Shown: positions 15,529-23,528 of the stretch, piece after piece | Numbering within the stretch: the first letter of the stretch is position 1 | Layout of the letters: the number at the start of each line of letters is the position of its first letter | NCBI GenBank assembly: GCA_963658085.1 | Contig: CAVKOU010000008.1 | Coordinates: 16,731-80,730, forward strand | Direction: 5' to 3' | DNA from: CAKRJP01 sp963658085 | Lineage (GTDB): Bacteria > Bacillota > Clostridia > Lachnospirales > Lachnospiraceae | DNA: 64,000 nucleotides | Translations under genes and position numbers: made by a program | The notes under the pieces: model-generated | What the model was told of the DNA's origin: nothing | What the model saw: the letters and a program-made list of their open reading frames with translations, nothing else | Database searches by the model: none

Positions 15529-15699
15529 TTATTTTTGGACTTTAATCTCGTCCTTTCTGAAAAAACCTACCGTAGATTTTCCATACTGATAACGCTGACA
15601 AGCAGTATCTACTGCAGTCACCGTTCCTATTGCCAATGCACCTAAGATTGTTGAAGCAATTACATAACTTACAATTTTCTTTGTTAATTTGTTCTTCAT
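15529..15699 (-). CDS. small protein with a signal peptide or single membrane helix (56 aa)
   Basis: A 56-codon ORF. The ATG at 15699 is preceded by AAGGGGTGATATT. The N-terminus is MKNKLTKKIV followed by a hydrophobic run (SYVIASTILGALAIGTVTAV), then a possible signal-peptidase site near TVTA. The remaining 26 or so residues (DTACQRYQYGKSTVGFFRKD and EIKVQK) are cationic and include one cysteine. I do not recognise the family. Support comes from the ribosome binding site, the signal-like start and its own terminator. It lies between the GGDEF gene and the tRNA cluster. It could be a secreted peptide or a small membrane protein. Confidence 0.6.
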   Translation of the reverse strand: MKNKLTKKIVSYVIASTILGALAIGTVTAVDTACQRYQYGKSTVGFFRKDEIKVQK

Positions 15700-15795
15700 A
15701 ATATCACCCCTTACTCGTACTTGTTACTTTGCAAGTTACTCATACTATATATACGAGGAACGTTAAAGGAAGGGCTAATATTATCTTCCTGAAAT

Positions 15796-15824
15796 GCAAA
15801 AAAAGCAAGCATAAATGCTTGCTT
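15796..15824 (-). terminator. terminator of the six-gene tRNA operon
   Basis: Arms AAGCAAGCAT and ATGCTTGCTT; on the minus strand TTTTTTGCATTTC follows. It lies 7 bases past tRNA-Lys. Confidence 0.9.
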
Positions 15825-15830
15825 TTCAAG

Positions 15831-15903
15831 TGAGCGTGCGGGGATTCGAACCCCGGACAACTTGATTAAAAGTCAAGTGCTCTACCACCTGAGCTACACG
15901 CCC
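15831..15903 (-). tRNA. tRNA-Lys (UUU)
   Basis: Cloverleaf read on the minus strand: acceptor GGGCGTG with CACGCTC, anticodon loop CTTTTAA (TTT), T-loop GGTTCGAATCC, discriminator A, no CCA. Confidence 0.97.
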
Positions 15904-15908
15904 ATAAA

Positions 15909-15980
15909 CTGGGCTAGCTGGATTCGAACCAGCGAATGCAGGAGTCAAAGTCCTGTGCCTTACCGCTTGGCGATAGCCCA
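15909..15980 (-). tRNA. tRNA-Gln (UUG)
   Basis: Acceptor TGGGCTA with TAGCCCA, anticodon stem CAGGA/TCCTG around CTTTGAC (TTG), discriminator G. Confidence 0.97.
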
Positions 15981-16000
15981 TCATCATTTTTTAAAGGAAG

Positions 16001-16075
16001 GGTGGGTAAAGGGACTCGAACCCTTGATATCCAGAACCACAATCTGGCGCGCTAACCAACTGCACCATACCCACC
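16001..16075 (-). tRNA. tRNA-His (GUG)
   Basis: Acceptor GTGGGTA with TACCCAC plus the extra G at -1 facing C73, which is the tRNA-His identity pair. Anticodon loop TTGTGGT (GTG). Confidence 0.97.
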
Positions 16076-16146
16076 ATATTATGACTTATCGAACTATCTT
16101 AATTACGTCCAACTAAGTACCTTATTCAATTTTAGTGTGGTTCTAA

Positions 16147-16220
16147 CGAGCCTGGGGGGATTCGAACCCTCGACCTACGGCTTAGAAGGCCGTTGCTCTA
16201 TCCAGCTGAGCTACAGACTC
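16147..16220 (-). tRNA. tRNA-Arg (UCU)
   Basis: Acceptor GAGTCTG with CAGGCTC, anticodon stem ACGGC/GCCGT around CTTCTAA (TCT), discriminator G. Confidence 0.97.
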
Positions 16221-16248
16221 ACAAGACAGCTCTCATTAGAACTATACT

Positions 16249-16274
16249 TTTCTTAAGGAAATAGGCCTTAAGAA
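16249..16274 (-). other. hairpin between tRNA-Gly and tRNA-Arg
   Basis: TTTCTTAAGG and CCTTAAGAAA pair around a short loop in the tRNA precursor. No U-run follows, so it is more likely a processing hairpin than a terminator. Confidence 0.45.
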
Positions 16275-16345
16275 AGCGGGTGATGGGAATCGAACCCACG
16301 TATCCAGCTTGGAAGGCTGGTGTTCTACCATTGAACTACACCCGC
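16275..16345 (-). tRNA. tRNA-Gly (UCC)
   Basis: Acceptor GCGGGTG with CACCCGC, anticodon stem CCAGC/GCTGG around CTTCCAA (TCC), discriminator T, 71 bases. Confidence 0.97.
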
Positions 16346-16352
16346 AAAATGA

Positions 16353-16427
16353 TCGGGGTGACAGGATTCGAACCTGCGACCTCCTGGTCCCAAACCAGGC
16401 GCTCTAGCCAAGCTGAGCCACACCCCG
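16353..16427 (-). tRNA. tRNA-Pro (UGG)
   Basis: Acceptor CGGGGTG with CACCCCG, anticodon stem CCTGG/CCAGG around TTTGGGA (TGG), discriminator A. It is the first tRNA of the operon Pro-Gly-Arg-His-Gln-Lys. Confidence 0.97.
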
Positions 16428-16487
16428 AAGGAAATATCCCGAACATTTTCTTTGCTTTTTTGTTGCCATGTCCGTGACACATTTGCT

Positions 16488-16516
16488 ATTATATAGCGCC
16501 ACACACGAACTGTCAA
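16488..16516 (-). promoter_or_regulatory. promoter of the tRNA operon
   Basis: Near-consensus on the minus strand: TTGACA (16516-16511), 17-bp spacer, TATAAT (16493-16488). Confidence 0.9.
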
Positions 16517-16535
16517 CAACTTTTTGAAAAAATTT

Positions 16536-17021
16536 TTATTTTTTTATATATTTTATTTCTGCCTGAATTTTACGGCCATTTTCCAACGTCATTACAATAT
16601 AACTTGGGAGTCTCCCTTCCTGCCTTGGAAACCTAAGGCTTCCTGGATTTAGCACCAGGATCCCATCCTTTTCTTTAATAGTTGGAATATGGGTATGGCC
16701 ATACATGACAATATCCGCCTGCCTTTTTTTTGCCTCTCGAAGCAGGCCGCTTTCTCCCATATATACCCCATATCCATGTCCATGGGTCAAAAAAGCCCTA
16801 TGACCGCCGATCTTTATTTCCTTATCCGATGGAAGATCCGCAAAGAAATCATTATTCCCCTGCACCATATGCAGGGGACACTCCGTCACAGCTTCTATAT
16901 AATGCTGTCCATCCTGCACATCCCCCAAATGAATCATCATATCAAAAGGAGCCTCTGTCTCCATGGCTATATCTAAATTTCCATGTGCTCCATGGGTATC
17001 ACTAACAACTAAAATTTTCAT
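16536..17021 (-). CDS. metallophosphoesterase, YsnB/MJ0936-type phosphodiesterase
   Basis: A 161-residue calcineurin-like phosphoesterase. Metal-binding motifs are in order: VVSDTHG (Asp, His), HLGDVQD, QGNNDFF, LTHGHGYG and YGHTHIP, with NPGSLRFPR near the end. It is nearly the minimal size for the family. It starts inside the end of rdgB (20-bp overlap) with AAAGGATA just before the ATG. The same rdgB-ysnB pair is found in Bacillus. The natural substrate is unknown; family enzymes hydrolyse phosphodiesters with Mn2+ or similar metals. Confidence 0.9.
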   Translation of the reverse strand: MKILVVSDTHGAHGNLDIAMETEAPFDMMIHLGDVQDGQHYIEAVTECPLHMVQGNNDFFADLPSDKEIKIGGHRAFLTHGHGYGVYMGESGLLREAKKRQADIVMYGHTHIPTIKEKDGILVLNPGSLRFPRQEGRLPSYIVMTLENGRKIQAEIKYIKK

Positions 17022-17628
17022 TATCCTTTAGCATCTCCTTCATTTTACGAAGTCCCTGTCCTCTATGACTCAGTTCGTTCTTCTTTTCCGGCGAGATCTC
17101 TGCACTTGTACATCCGCACTCCGGCAAGAAGAAAATAGGATCATAACCAAAGCCATTCTCTCCGGCAATCTCATATCCGATTCGACCTTCCATAGTGCCC
17201 CGCACCACCTTCGTGGAGCCATCCGGCAGACAAGCGGCTATAGCACACACAAAACGAGCCGTCCGCTTCTTGTCCGGCACTCCCTCCAGGCGATCCAACA
17301 GGGCCTGATTCTTTATATCATAAGAAGTATCCTCTCCCATATATCTGGCAGAGTAGATTCCAGGCTCTTTATTCAGATAATCAATCTCCAATCCCGAATC
17401 ATCCGCCAAAACCACTGCGTCCTTATATTCCGGCATTTCATGAGCAATTTTCCCAATCTCTGTCGCTTTGATCAGGGCATTCTCCTCGAAGGTAGTACCA
17501 TCCTCTATCACGTTTGCCGAAATTTCTGCTTCCTTTTGGGAAAGGATTTCACATCCAAGATCCGATAAGATCATTCGGATCTCTATCATTTTATGTTCAT
17601 TTCCAGTTGCAAAAATTATTTTATCCAT
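17002..17628 (-). CDS. rdgB: RdgB/HAM1 non-canonical purine NTP pyrophosphatase
   Basis: A 208-residue XTP/dITP diphosphatase that removes deaminated purine nucleotides (dITP, XTP) from the pool. Family motifs: FATGNEHKMIEI at the N-terminus, FEENALIKA, VLADDSGLEIDYL, GIYSARYMGE, GENGFGYDPIFF and a C-terminal LSHRGQGL region. It lies 33 bp downstream of the THUMP methyltransferase gene and overlaps the phosphodiesterase gene, forming a three-gene operon. Confidence 0.95.
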   Translation of the reverse strand: MDKIIFATGNEHKMIEIRMILSDLGCEILSQKEAEISANVIEDGTTFEENALIKATEIGKIAHEMPEYKDAVVLADDSGLEIDYLNKEPGIYSARYMGEDTSYDIKNQALLDRLEGVPDKKRTARFVCAIAACLPDGSTKVVRGTMEGRIGYEIAGENGFGYDPIFFLPECGCTSAEISPEKKNELSHRGQGLRKMKEMLKDNENFSC

Positions 17629-17661
17629 AACATCTTTCGTCTTTCTTTTTATCTATAAATT

Positions 17662-18804
17662 CTATTTTTTCGGAGGCTTCGGTCCCATAAATTGATAGAA
17701 ATAAGTTTTTAACATTCCATTATAAATCTTACGATTCTTGTCTGCTTTTTTTCCAAAATACTTCTCAGCCTCATCATAGGAGGTGATCATGTAAGCTGAC
17801 CAGGAATCCAAACTCCTATAACTATCTCCAAAGGCTCTGTAAAGAGCCGGCAGGGTACTCTTATCTTCCAACCGCTCTCCATAAGGCGGATTTGTGATAA
17901 TAAATCCATATTTTTTAGGGTGGCTTAAGTCCTTTACATCCCGCTCCTGAAAATGAATCAGATGGTCCACGCCTGCTTCTCTGGCATTTCTTCTGGCAAT
18001 CTTCACCACAGAACCATCCAGATCATAGCCTTGAATATCCACTTCGATCTGATCATCTACCAGATCGTTCGCCTCCTCTATGGTATCGTACCAAAGTTTT
18101 TTCGGAATTACATTATTCCAATTTTCCGCAGTAAATTCTCGGTTCATTCCCGGGGCGATATTCGCCGCCATCATGGCTGCCTCTATAGGAAATGTACCAC
18201 TTCCGCAGAATGGATCCACGAAAATACGATCTTTTCTCCAAGGCGTCAACATGATTAAAGAAGCGGCCAAAGTCTCCGTGATCGGAGCTTTTCCTGACAC
18301 CTCACGATACCCCCTCTTGTGAAGAGATACTCCGGAAGTATCGATTCCAATGGTCACAATATCTTTCTTAAGAAAAACTCTCACAGGGTAAGATGCTCCA
18401 TTTTCCTCAAACCAGCTGATACCATAATACTCCTGAAGCCTTCTTACCATAGCTTTCTTCATAATGGACTGAATATCCGAAGGACTAAAAAGCTTGCTCT
18501 TAACAGAAGCCGCCTTCGTTACCCAAAACTTTCCATTTTTAGGAATATATTCCTCCCAGGGAAGGGCTCTGGTTTTCTCAAACAGCTCATCAAAGCTCTC
18601 CGCCTTAAAGCTTCCTACTTTTAACAAAATACGCTCTGCAGTTCTAAGGAATATATTTGCCCTACAAATAGCTTCAGGATCCCCCAGAAATGTCACACGG
18701 CCGTCTTCCACTTCCGAAACATCGTATCCCAAATCAATAATCTCTCTTTTAAGTACCGCTTCCAGCCCAAAATGACAGGGAGCAATTAGTTCCATCATCT
18801 TCAT
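17662..18804 (-). CDS. THUMP-domain rRNA N2-guanine methyltransferase (RlmL/YpsC family)
   Basis: A 380-residue SAM-dependent methyltransferase. The N-terminal ferredoxin-like/THUMP region (about 1-160) begins MKMMELIAPCHFGLE. The catalytic domain has FVDPFCGSGTFPIEAAMMA (SAM-binding) and the N-methyltransferase motif ITNPPYGERL at about residues 290-300. E. coli RlmL modifies G2445 of 23S rRNA, but this protein lacks the second RlmK domain, as in Bacillus YpsC. The ATG at 18804 follows GGAG. It is the first gene of the operon with rdgB. Confidence 0.92.
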   Translation of the reverse strand: MKMMELIAPCHFGLEAVLKREIIDLGYDVSEVEDGRVTFLGDPEAICRANIFLRTAERILLKVGSFKAESFDELFEKTRALPWEEYIPKNGKFWVTKAASVKSKLFSPSDIQSIMKKAMVRRLQEYYGISWFEENGASYPVRVFLKKDIVTIGIDTSGVSLHKRGYREVSGKAPITETLAASLIMLTPWRKDRIFVDPFCGSGTFPIEAAMMAANIAPGMNREFTAENWNNVIPKKLWYDTIEEANDLVDDQIEVDIQGYDLDGSVVKIARRNAREAGVDHLIHFQERDVKDLSHPKKYGFIITNPPYGERLEDKSTLPALYRAFGDSYRSLDSWSAYMITSYDEAEKYFGKKADKNRKIYNGMLKTYFYQFMGPKPPKK

Positions 18805-18920
18805 AAATACTTCTCCACATATATTTCTCTATAAACTTCGCAATCTACAATAATTATTCTACAATAAAATAAACATACCATTATCTTATGTAAAACTTAA
18901 GAAAATAATAATTTTTGTTC

Positions 18921-18949
18921 TTGCTTTTTATTCTTCTCTATATTATACT
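18921..18949 (+). promoter_or_regulatory. promoter of a candidate small RNA
   Basis: TTGCTT (18921-18926), 17-bp spacer, TATACT (18944-18949), with an AT-rich stretch before it. It points to the plus strand where no protein gene follows. Confidence 0.55.
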
Positions 18950-18955
18950 AATCCT

Positions 18956-19040
18956 TGTAGAAAGAACACTTTCTACAACCCCTTATTAATTATTTATACT
19001 CCCCTCAAAAGACCGATGGCTCCCCCATCGGTCTTTTATT
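18956..19040 (+). ncRNA. candidate C-rich small RNA (about 85 nt)
   Basis: A promoter at 18921-18949 and a strong terminator at 19007-19036 bracket a transcript with no ORF. It would begin with a perfect hairpin (TTGTAGAAAG and CTTTCTACAA, loop AACA, 18955-18978). A single-stranded AU-rich stretch with CCCCTT and ACTCCCCTC follows, then a terminator stem AAAAGACCGATGG/CCATCGGTCTTTT whose loop is CTCCC. Three C-rich motifs complementary to Shine-Dalgarno sequences are the hallmark of Gram-positive regulatory RNAs such as RsaE; the analogy is inference. The flanking genes both read on the minus strand. Confidence 0.5.
19007..19036 (+). terminator. strong intrinsic terminator, possibly bidirectional
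   Basis: Thirteen-base arms AAAAGACCGATGG and CCATCGGTCTTTT around a CTCC-type loop, followed by ATTTTG. It may also stop the DUF1700 transcript on the minus strand. Confidence 0.85.
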
Positions 19041-19100
19041 TTGTATCGAAGAATTCCTTTCATTATAAATCCCAGAATCTTTCTATCGTATTCATCCTCA

Positions 19101-19589
19101 TCACCGCATCAACCTGGTAATCAGTTGGATCAAAAGCACAATCACCAATACCGGAATAATAATTGGCGCTAATATACTGATGATTCCTCCAATGATCGCA
19201 ACAATCAGAATTAAAACCGCGACAATGCCCACAACGAACAAAATCAGGCTCCATTTTCCAATGGGCTTATTTCCTTCCGCAGAATTCTCTACAGAACCAT
19301 AATCCGATCCATAGAAAGTCTCTGATCCATAGGATCCGGAGCTCCTACTTCCAGTCTCATAGTCTCTCACTCTGGAGTTTCCGCTTTTACCGCCCTCTAC
19401 ATCAATAACATTTTGCGCAATGGCCCAGGGATCTCCAAGTTCTTCAACCACCTCTTGTTCGCTTCTTCCTTTCGCTACTTCATCAGATATATACTGGTTA
19501 TAATAATTTACATGTTCCTGTACGATCGCAGCACTTAGGTCATTCCCCAGAGCCTTCCTCAATCTTTCCAGAAATTCTATCTTTCCCAT
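19101..19589 (-). CDS. DUF1700/HAAS-domain membrane protein
   Basis: A 162-residue protein. The N-terminal helical domain (about 1-65) has the DUF1700 pattern EFLERLRKAL, HVNYYNQYISD and VVEELGDPWAIAQNVI. A Gly/Ser/Tyr-rich linker (about 70-110) leads to two hydrophobic segments at the C-terminus (about 115-160). The ATG at 19589 follows AAGGAGAAG. Family members are often paired with PadR repressors, but none is present here. Its function is unknown. Confidence 0.8.
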   Translation of the reverse strand: MGKIEFLERLRKALGNDLSAAIVQEHVNYYNQYISDEVAKGRSEQEVVEELGDPWAIAQNVIDVEGGKSGNSRVRDYETGSRSSGSYGSETFYGSDYGSVENSAEGNKPIGKWSLILFVVGIVAVLILIVAIIGGIISILAPIIIPVLVIVLLIQLITRLMR

Positions 19590-19652
19590 CCAGCTTCTCC
19601 TTATCTATCCATTTGATTTTAATCATTTTTTTCTATATACAAGGAATTTTTA

Positions 19653-19717
19653 TTGCAAAAAAGAACCTCAGACCTAGAATAGCACACATGTGTGTCTATT
19701 CCAAGTCCAAGGCTCTT
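19653..19717 (-). terminator. terminator of the glutamine synthetase gene
   Basis: A long imperfect stem on the minus strand (AAGAGCCT ... GGAATAG with CTATTC ... AGGTTCTT) is followed by TTTTTTGC. It starts about 35 bp past the stop codon. Confidence 0.85.
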
Positions 19718-19751
19718 AATATTTTCTTGTGTTAAATTAGTCCAAAAAGGA

Positions 19752-21863
19752 TTAAACCTCGAAAATCAAATCTCCATAAGAAGGCATTGGCCAATCTTTC
19801 TTATCGATGATCATCTCCAGTTTGTCTACCGGTGCACGAAGTGCATCCATTGCCGGAACAACATCGAAGTGATAGAATCTTGCCTGCTCTTCACCTTCGT
19901 CCATAGCAGCTGCCTTGTCTGTGATCTCTTCCAAAGCACTCAAAGCCTGCTTAGTCTCTACAAGAAGATCAGATACCTGCTTCAAGATATCGCTCTGAAC
20001 TACCGGCTCTACTCCAGCTTCCTTTACAGAAAGTACAGTATCTGCCAATGTCTTTGTGCTCTTCATGATAGCCGGAATAATCTGCTTGCTTGCCATATCG
20101 ATCATGGTACGAGCTTCGATGTTGATAGCCTTTGCATAGCTCTCAAACTTAATCTCTGCACGAGATTCAAGCTCTGCCTTGGTGAATACACCAAACTTCT
20201 CGAACATAGCGATATTCTCTTCTTTCACAAGTGAAGGAATTGCCTCAACCATAGACTTAATATTTGGAAGTCCACGCTTCTCAGCTTCAGCAACCCACTC
20301 ATCAGAATATCCATTTCCGTTGAATACGATTCTCTGATGCTCTGTGAATAACTTCTTAATATATTCCTGAACAGCTGTATCGAAGTCCTCTGCTCCCTCA
20401 AGAGCATCACAAGCCTCTGCAAAAGCTTCTGCTACGATAGTATTCAGTACAACGTTTGGTCCGGCAATAGAATCTCTAGATCCTACCATACGGAACTCAA
20501 ACTTATTTCCTGTAAATGCAAATGGAGATGTTCTGTTACGGTCTGTTGCATCCTTGCTTACGTCCGGCAATGTGCTTACGCCAGTCTCCAACTTACCGCC
20601 CTTTAAGCTGTGAGTTGCAGATCCTGTGTTAATAAGCTGAAGCATAACGTCCTCTAACTGCTCTCCAAGGAAAATAGAGATGATAGCCGGAGGTGCCTCA
20701 TTTGCTCCAAGTCTGTGATCATTTCCCGGATCAGCAGCAGACTCACGAAGAAGATCTGCATGCTTATCTACTGCCTTTAAGATACAAGCCAGTACCAAAA
20801 GGAACTGTGTATTCTCGTGTGGCTTCTTACCTGGATCTAACAGGTTCATTCCATCATCTGTAGTGATGGACCAGTTGTTGTGCTTACCAGATCCATTTAC
20901 TCCTGCAAACGGCTTCTCGTGAAGTAAGCATTTCATTCCATGCTGGCATGCTACTCTCTTTAATGTCTGCATTACCAAGTGGTTGTGATCTACAGCTACG
21001 TTAGCCTCAGCATAGATTGGAGCAAGCTCGTGCTGTGCAGGAGCAACCTCATTATGCTGTGTCTTAGCTGTAACACCAACCTTCCAGAGTTCCTCATTTA
21101 CATCCTTCATGAAGGCTGCAATTCTCTGACGGATCGTTCCAAAGTAATGATCATCTAATTCCTGTCCCTTCGGTGGCATAGCTCCGAAAAGAGTACGTCC
21201 TGTGTAGATCAAATCCTTTCTCTGCATGAACTTCTCAGCATCTACCAAGAAATATTCCTGCTCCGGTCCTACAGAAGGAGTTACCTTCTTTGATGTTGTA
21301 TTTCCAAAAAGTTTGAGCAGTCTAAGAGACTCTTTATTGATTGCTTCCATAGAACGAAGAAGTGGTGTCTTCTGATCCAATGCTTCTCCTGTGTAGGAAC
21401 AGAATGCTGTAGGAATGCAAAGAGTTGCTCCTGCTGCATCATGTCTTACAAATGCCGGTGAAGTACAATCCCAAGCAGTATAGCCTCTGGCTTCAAATGT
21501 TGCACGAAGTCCTCCAGATGGGAAAGATGAAGCATCCGGCTCACCCTTAATAAGTTCCTTACCAGAGAAACTCATAAGAACCTTGCCATTTGGCAATGGT
21601 GAGGAAATGAAGGAGTCATGTTTTTCTGCTGTAACTCCTGTTAAAGGCTGGAACCAGTGAGTATAGTGAGTTGCTCCCTTCTCGATGGCCCATTCTTTCA
21701 TCTCATGTGCAATAACATCTGCTGTTGCTAAATCCAGATCCTTGCCTTCTTCAATCGTCTTCTTAAGATCTTTGTAAACTTTCTTCGGGAGACGCTCCTG
21801 CATAACCGCATCGTTAAATACGTCTTCGCCAAAAATTGCTGATACATTAATCGCTTCGCTCAT
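19752..21863 (-). CDS. glnN: glutamine synthetase type III
   Basis: A 703-residue ATP-dependent glutamine synthetase of the long GSIII family, which assimilates ammonia into glutamate. Family signatures: GGLRATFEARGYTAWD, SVGPEQEYFLVD, KTQHNEVAPAQHELAP, LLHEKPFAGVNGSGKHNNWS (positions about 312-331), and LGANEAPPAIIS. The length is that expected for GSIII and contrasts with the 450-residue GlnA. The ATG at 21863 follows AAAGGAGCAGC. It is a single-gene unit with its own promoter and terminator. No GlnR box was recognised. Confidence 0.97.
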   Translation of the reverse strand: MSEAINVSAIFGEDVFNDAVMQERLPKKVYKDLKKTIEEGKDLDLATADVIAHEMKEWAIEKGATHYTHWFQPLTGVTAEKHDSFISSPLPNGKVLMSFSGKELIKGEPDASSFPSGGLRATFEARGYTAWDCTSPAFVRHDAAGATLCIPTAFCSYTGEALDQKTPLLRSMEAINKESLRLLKLFGNTTSKKVTPSVGPEQEYFLVDAEKFMQRKDLIYTGRTLFGAMPPKGQELDDHYFGTIRQRIAAFMKDVNEELWKVGVTAKTQHNEVAPAQHELAPIYAEANVAVDHNHLVMQTLKRVACQHGMKCLLHEKPFAGVNGSGKHNNWSITTDDGMNLLDPGKKPHENTQFLLVLACILKAVDKHADLLRESAADPGNDHRLGANEAPPAIISIFLGEQLEDVMLQLINTGSATHSLKGGKLETGVSTLPDVSKDATDRNRTSPFAFTGNKFEFRMVGSRDSIAGPNVVLNTIVAEAFAEACDALEGAEDFDTAVQEYIKKLFTEHQRIVFNGNGYSDEWVAEAEKRGLPNIKSMVEAIPSLVKEENIAMFEKFGVFTKAELESRAEIKFESYAKAINIEARTMIDMASKQIIPAIMKSTKTLADTVLSVKEAGVEPVVQSDILKQVSDLLVETKQALSALEEITDKAAAMDEGEEQARFYHFDVVPAMDALRAPVDKLEMIIDKKDWPMPSYGDLIFEV

Positions 21864-21905
21864 ATATGCTGCTCCTTTTCTGAATATTGATTCAATTTGT
21901 CTCTC

Positions 21906-21934
21906 ATTATAGCATAAGAGTTGTATAATGATAA
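21906..21934 (-). promoter_or_regulatory. promoter of glnN
   Basis: On the minus strand TTATCA (21934-21929), 17-bp spacer, TATAAT (21911-21906). A CTGCA/TGCAG inverted repeat around an A-run lies just upstream of the -35. Confidence 0.65.
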
Positions 21935-21959
21935 CTGCAAAAAAATGCAGTATGTATAA

Positions 21960-22005
21960 AAGAACAAAAAAGGCGTCTCCACCCCTAATGAGTGGGAACG
22001 CCTTT
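21960..22005 (-). terminator. terminator of the aldolase gene
   Basis: AAAGGCGTTCCCAC and GTGGAGACGCCTTT pair on the minus strand, followed by TTTGTTCTTTT. Confidence 0.9.
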
Positions 22006-22088
22006 GTTCTTCTTTATGCCCGTTAGTATAACGCAATCGATTTAAAAAGGCAAGTATATTTTAAAACCTTTTGTGAATCAACTAACAA

Positions 22089-23057
22089 TTAAGCCTTTCC
22101 GTTACTTCCAAGTACGTTAGTGATCTTATGAGCAACCATGTCCTTAACAGCCTGACGAGCCGGCTTCAAGTACTGACGTGGATCGAAGTGATCCGGGTGC
22201 TCTGCAAAGTACTTACGGATATTTCCTGTCATAGCAAGACGGATATCTGAGTCGATGTTGATCTTACATACTGACATAGTAGCTGCACGACGAAGCTCAT
22301 CCTCCGGAATACCAATAGCATCTGGCATATTTCCGCCATACTGGTTAACCATCTTAACGAATTCCTGTGGAACAGAAGATGATCCGTGAAGTACGATTGG
22401 GAATCCAGGAAGTCTCTTTGTACACTCCTCAAGTACGTCAAAACGAAGCGGAGGTGGAACTAAGATTCCATCAGCATTTCTTGTGCACTGAGCAGCTGTA
22501 AATTTATATGCGCCATGAGATGTTCCGATAGCGATTGCAAGGGAATCACATCCTGTTTTATCAACGAACTCTTCTACTTCTTCCGGACGTGTATAGCTCT
22601 CATTACCAGCTTCTACAACAACTTCATCCTCTACACCTGCAAGTGTTCCAAGCTCTGCCTCTACAACTACTCCGTGAGCGTGAGCATACTCTACTACCTG
22701 CTTTGTAAGTGCAATATTGTCCTCAAATGACTTAGAAGATGCATCGATCATAACAGATGTAAATCCGCCATCGATACAGCTCTTACATAACTCGAAGCTA
22801 TCACCGTGATCTAAGTGAAGAGCGATCGGAATGTCTGGATTCTCCTGAACAGCTGCCTCTACTAACTTAACAAGATATGTGTGGTTAGCGTAAGCACGTG
22901 CTCCCTTAGATACCTGAAGAATAACCGGGCTGTTCAGCTCTCCTGCTGCTTCTGTGATACCCTGTACGATCTCCATGTTGTTAACGTTAAATGCTCCGAT
23001 AGCGTAGCCGCCGTCATAGGCTTTTTTAAACATCTCGGTTGTTGTAACCAATCCCAT
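22089..23057 (-). CDS. fba: class II fructose-bisphosphate aldolase
   Basis: A 322-residue zinc-dependent aldolase that splits fructose 1,6-bisphosphate in glycolysis and acts in reverse in gluconeogenesis. Zinc ligands and active-site segments: IALHLDHGDSFE, SVMIDASS, VEAELGTLAG, AIAIGTSHGAYKF, VLHGSSSVP and CKINIDSD. The start ATG at 23057 follows GAAGG. It has its own promoter and terminator. Confidence 0.97.
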   Translation of the reverse strand: MGLVTTTEMFKKAYDGGYAIGAFNVNNMEIVQGITEAAGELNSPVILQVSKGARAYANHTYLVKLVEAAVQENPDIPIALHLDHGDSFELCKSCIDGGFTSVMIDASSKSFEDNIALTKQVVEYAHAHGVVVEAELGTLAGVEDEVVVEAGNESYTRPEEVEEFVDKTGCDSLAIAIGTSHGAYKFTAAQCTRNADGILVPPPLRFDVLEECTKRLPGFPIVLHGSSSVPQEFVKMVNQYGGNMPDAIGIPEDELRRAATMSVCKINIDSDIRLAMTGNIRKYFAEHPDHFDPRQYLKPARQAVKDMVAHKITNVLGSNGKA

Positions 23058-23107
23058 AACTAATACCTTCTTTCTTTATACTTTTGGCTAATTTTTAACA
23101 CGCCCTA

Positions 23108-23136
23108 ATTATATCTTACTTCCTATTAAAACTCAA
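23108..23136 (-). promoter_or_regulatory. promoter of fba
   Basis: On the minus strand TTGAGT (23136-23131), 17-bp spacer, TATAAT (23113-23108), about 45 bases before the gene. Confidence 0.75.
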
Positions 23137-23305
23137 GAATAAAGAATTTTTCGTCACTATTGCGAATGTAGCCTTTGATACTTTTTTATTTTTGTACAAA
23201 TTCTAGTACACTCCTATAATCGGCAAAAAAATTATAATCCAATTCACTAGAGTATATAATCAATCAGGCATTCAAAAAGACCTCCCATATGTCTCCAGAC
23301 AACAA

Positions 23306-23332
23306 AAAAAGAGATCCATAACTATGAATCTC
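23306..23332 (-). terminator. terminator of tRNA-Glu
   Basis: GAGATTCATA and TATGGATCTC pair on the minus strand, followed by TTTTTTTGTTG. Confidence 0.88.
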
Positions 23333-23338
23333 TTCAAG

Positions 23339-23410
23339 TGACTCCGAGGGGAATCGAACCCCTGATTCCAGCGTGAGAGGCTAGCGTCTTGACCGCTTGA
23401 CCACGGAGCC
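23339..23410 (-). tRNA. tRNA-Glu (CUC)
   Basis: Acceptor GGCTCCG with CGGAGTC, anticodon stem CTAGC/GCTGG around CTCTCAC (CTC), T-loop GGTTCGATTCC, discriminator A. This is the minor Glu isoacceptor. Confidence 0.95.
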
Positions 23411-23462
23411 ATATTTCATTTATCTTGCCTGCCGATTTATTTATCACCCGCAAGCAAGATAT

Positions 23463-23491
23463 AATTTACCATAACATTTGACACAATGCAA
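23463..23491 (-). promoter_or_regulatory. promoter of tRNA-Glu
   Basis: On the minus strand TTGCAT (23491-23486), 17-bp spacer, TAAATT (23468-23463). The leader to the tRNA contains an ATCTTGC/GCAAGAT inverted repeat. Confidence 0.65.
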
Positions 23492-23528
23492 GTGTTTTTT
23501 TGAATTTTTTTAAATATTTTTTCAAATC

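Noticed and set aside
23192..23220. plus-strand promoter-like TTGTAC, 17, TATAAT between fba and tRNA-Glu
   Set aside because: No gene or proper terminator follows on that strand; the only hairpin there ends with TCTTCAAG. It may be the reverse reading of AT-rich DNA.
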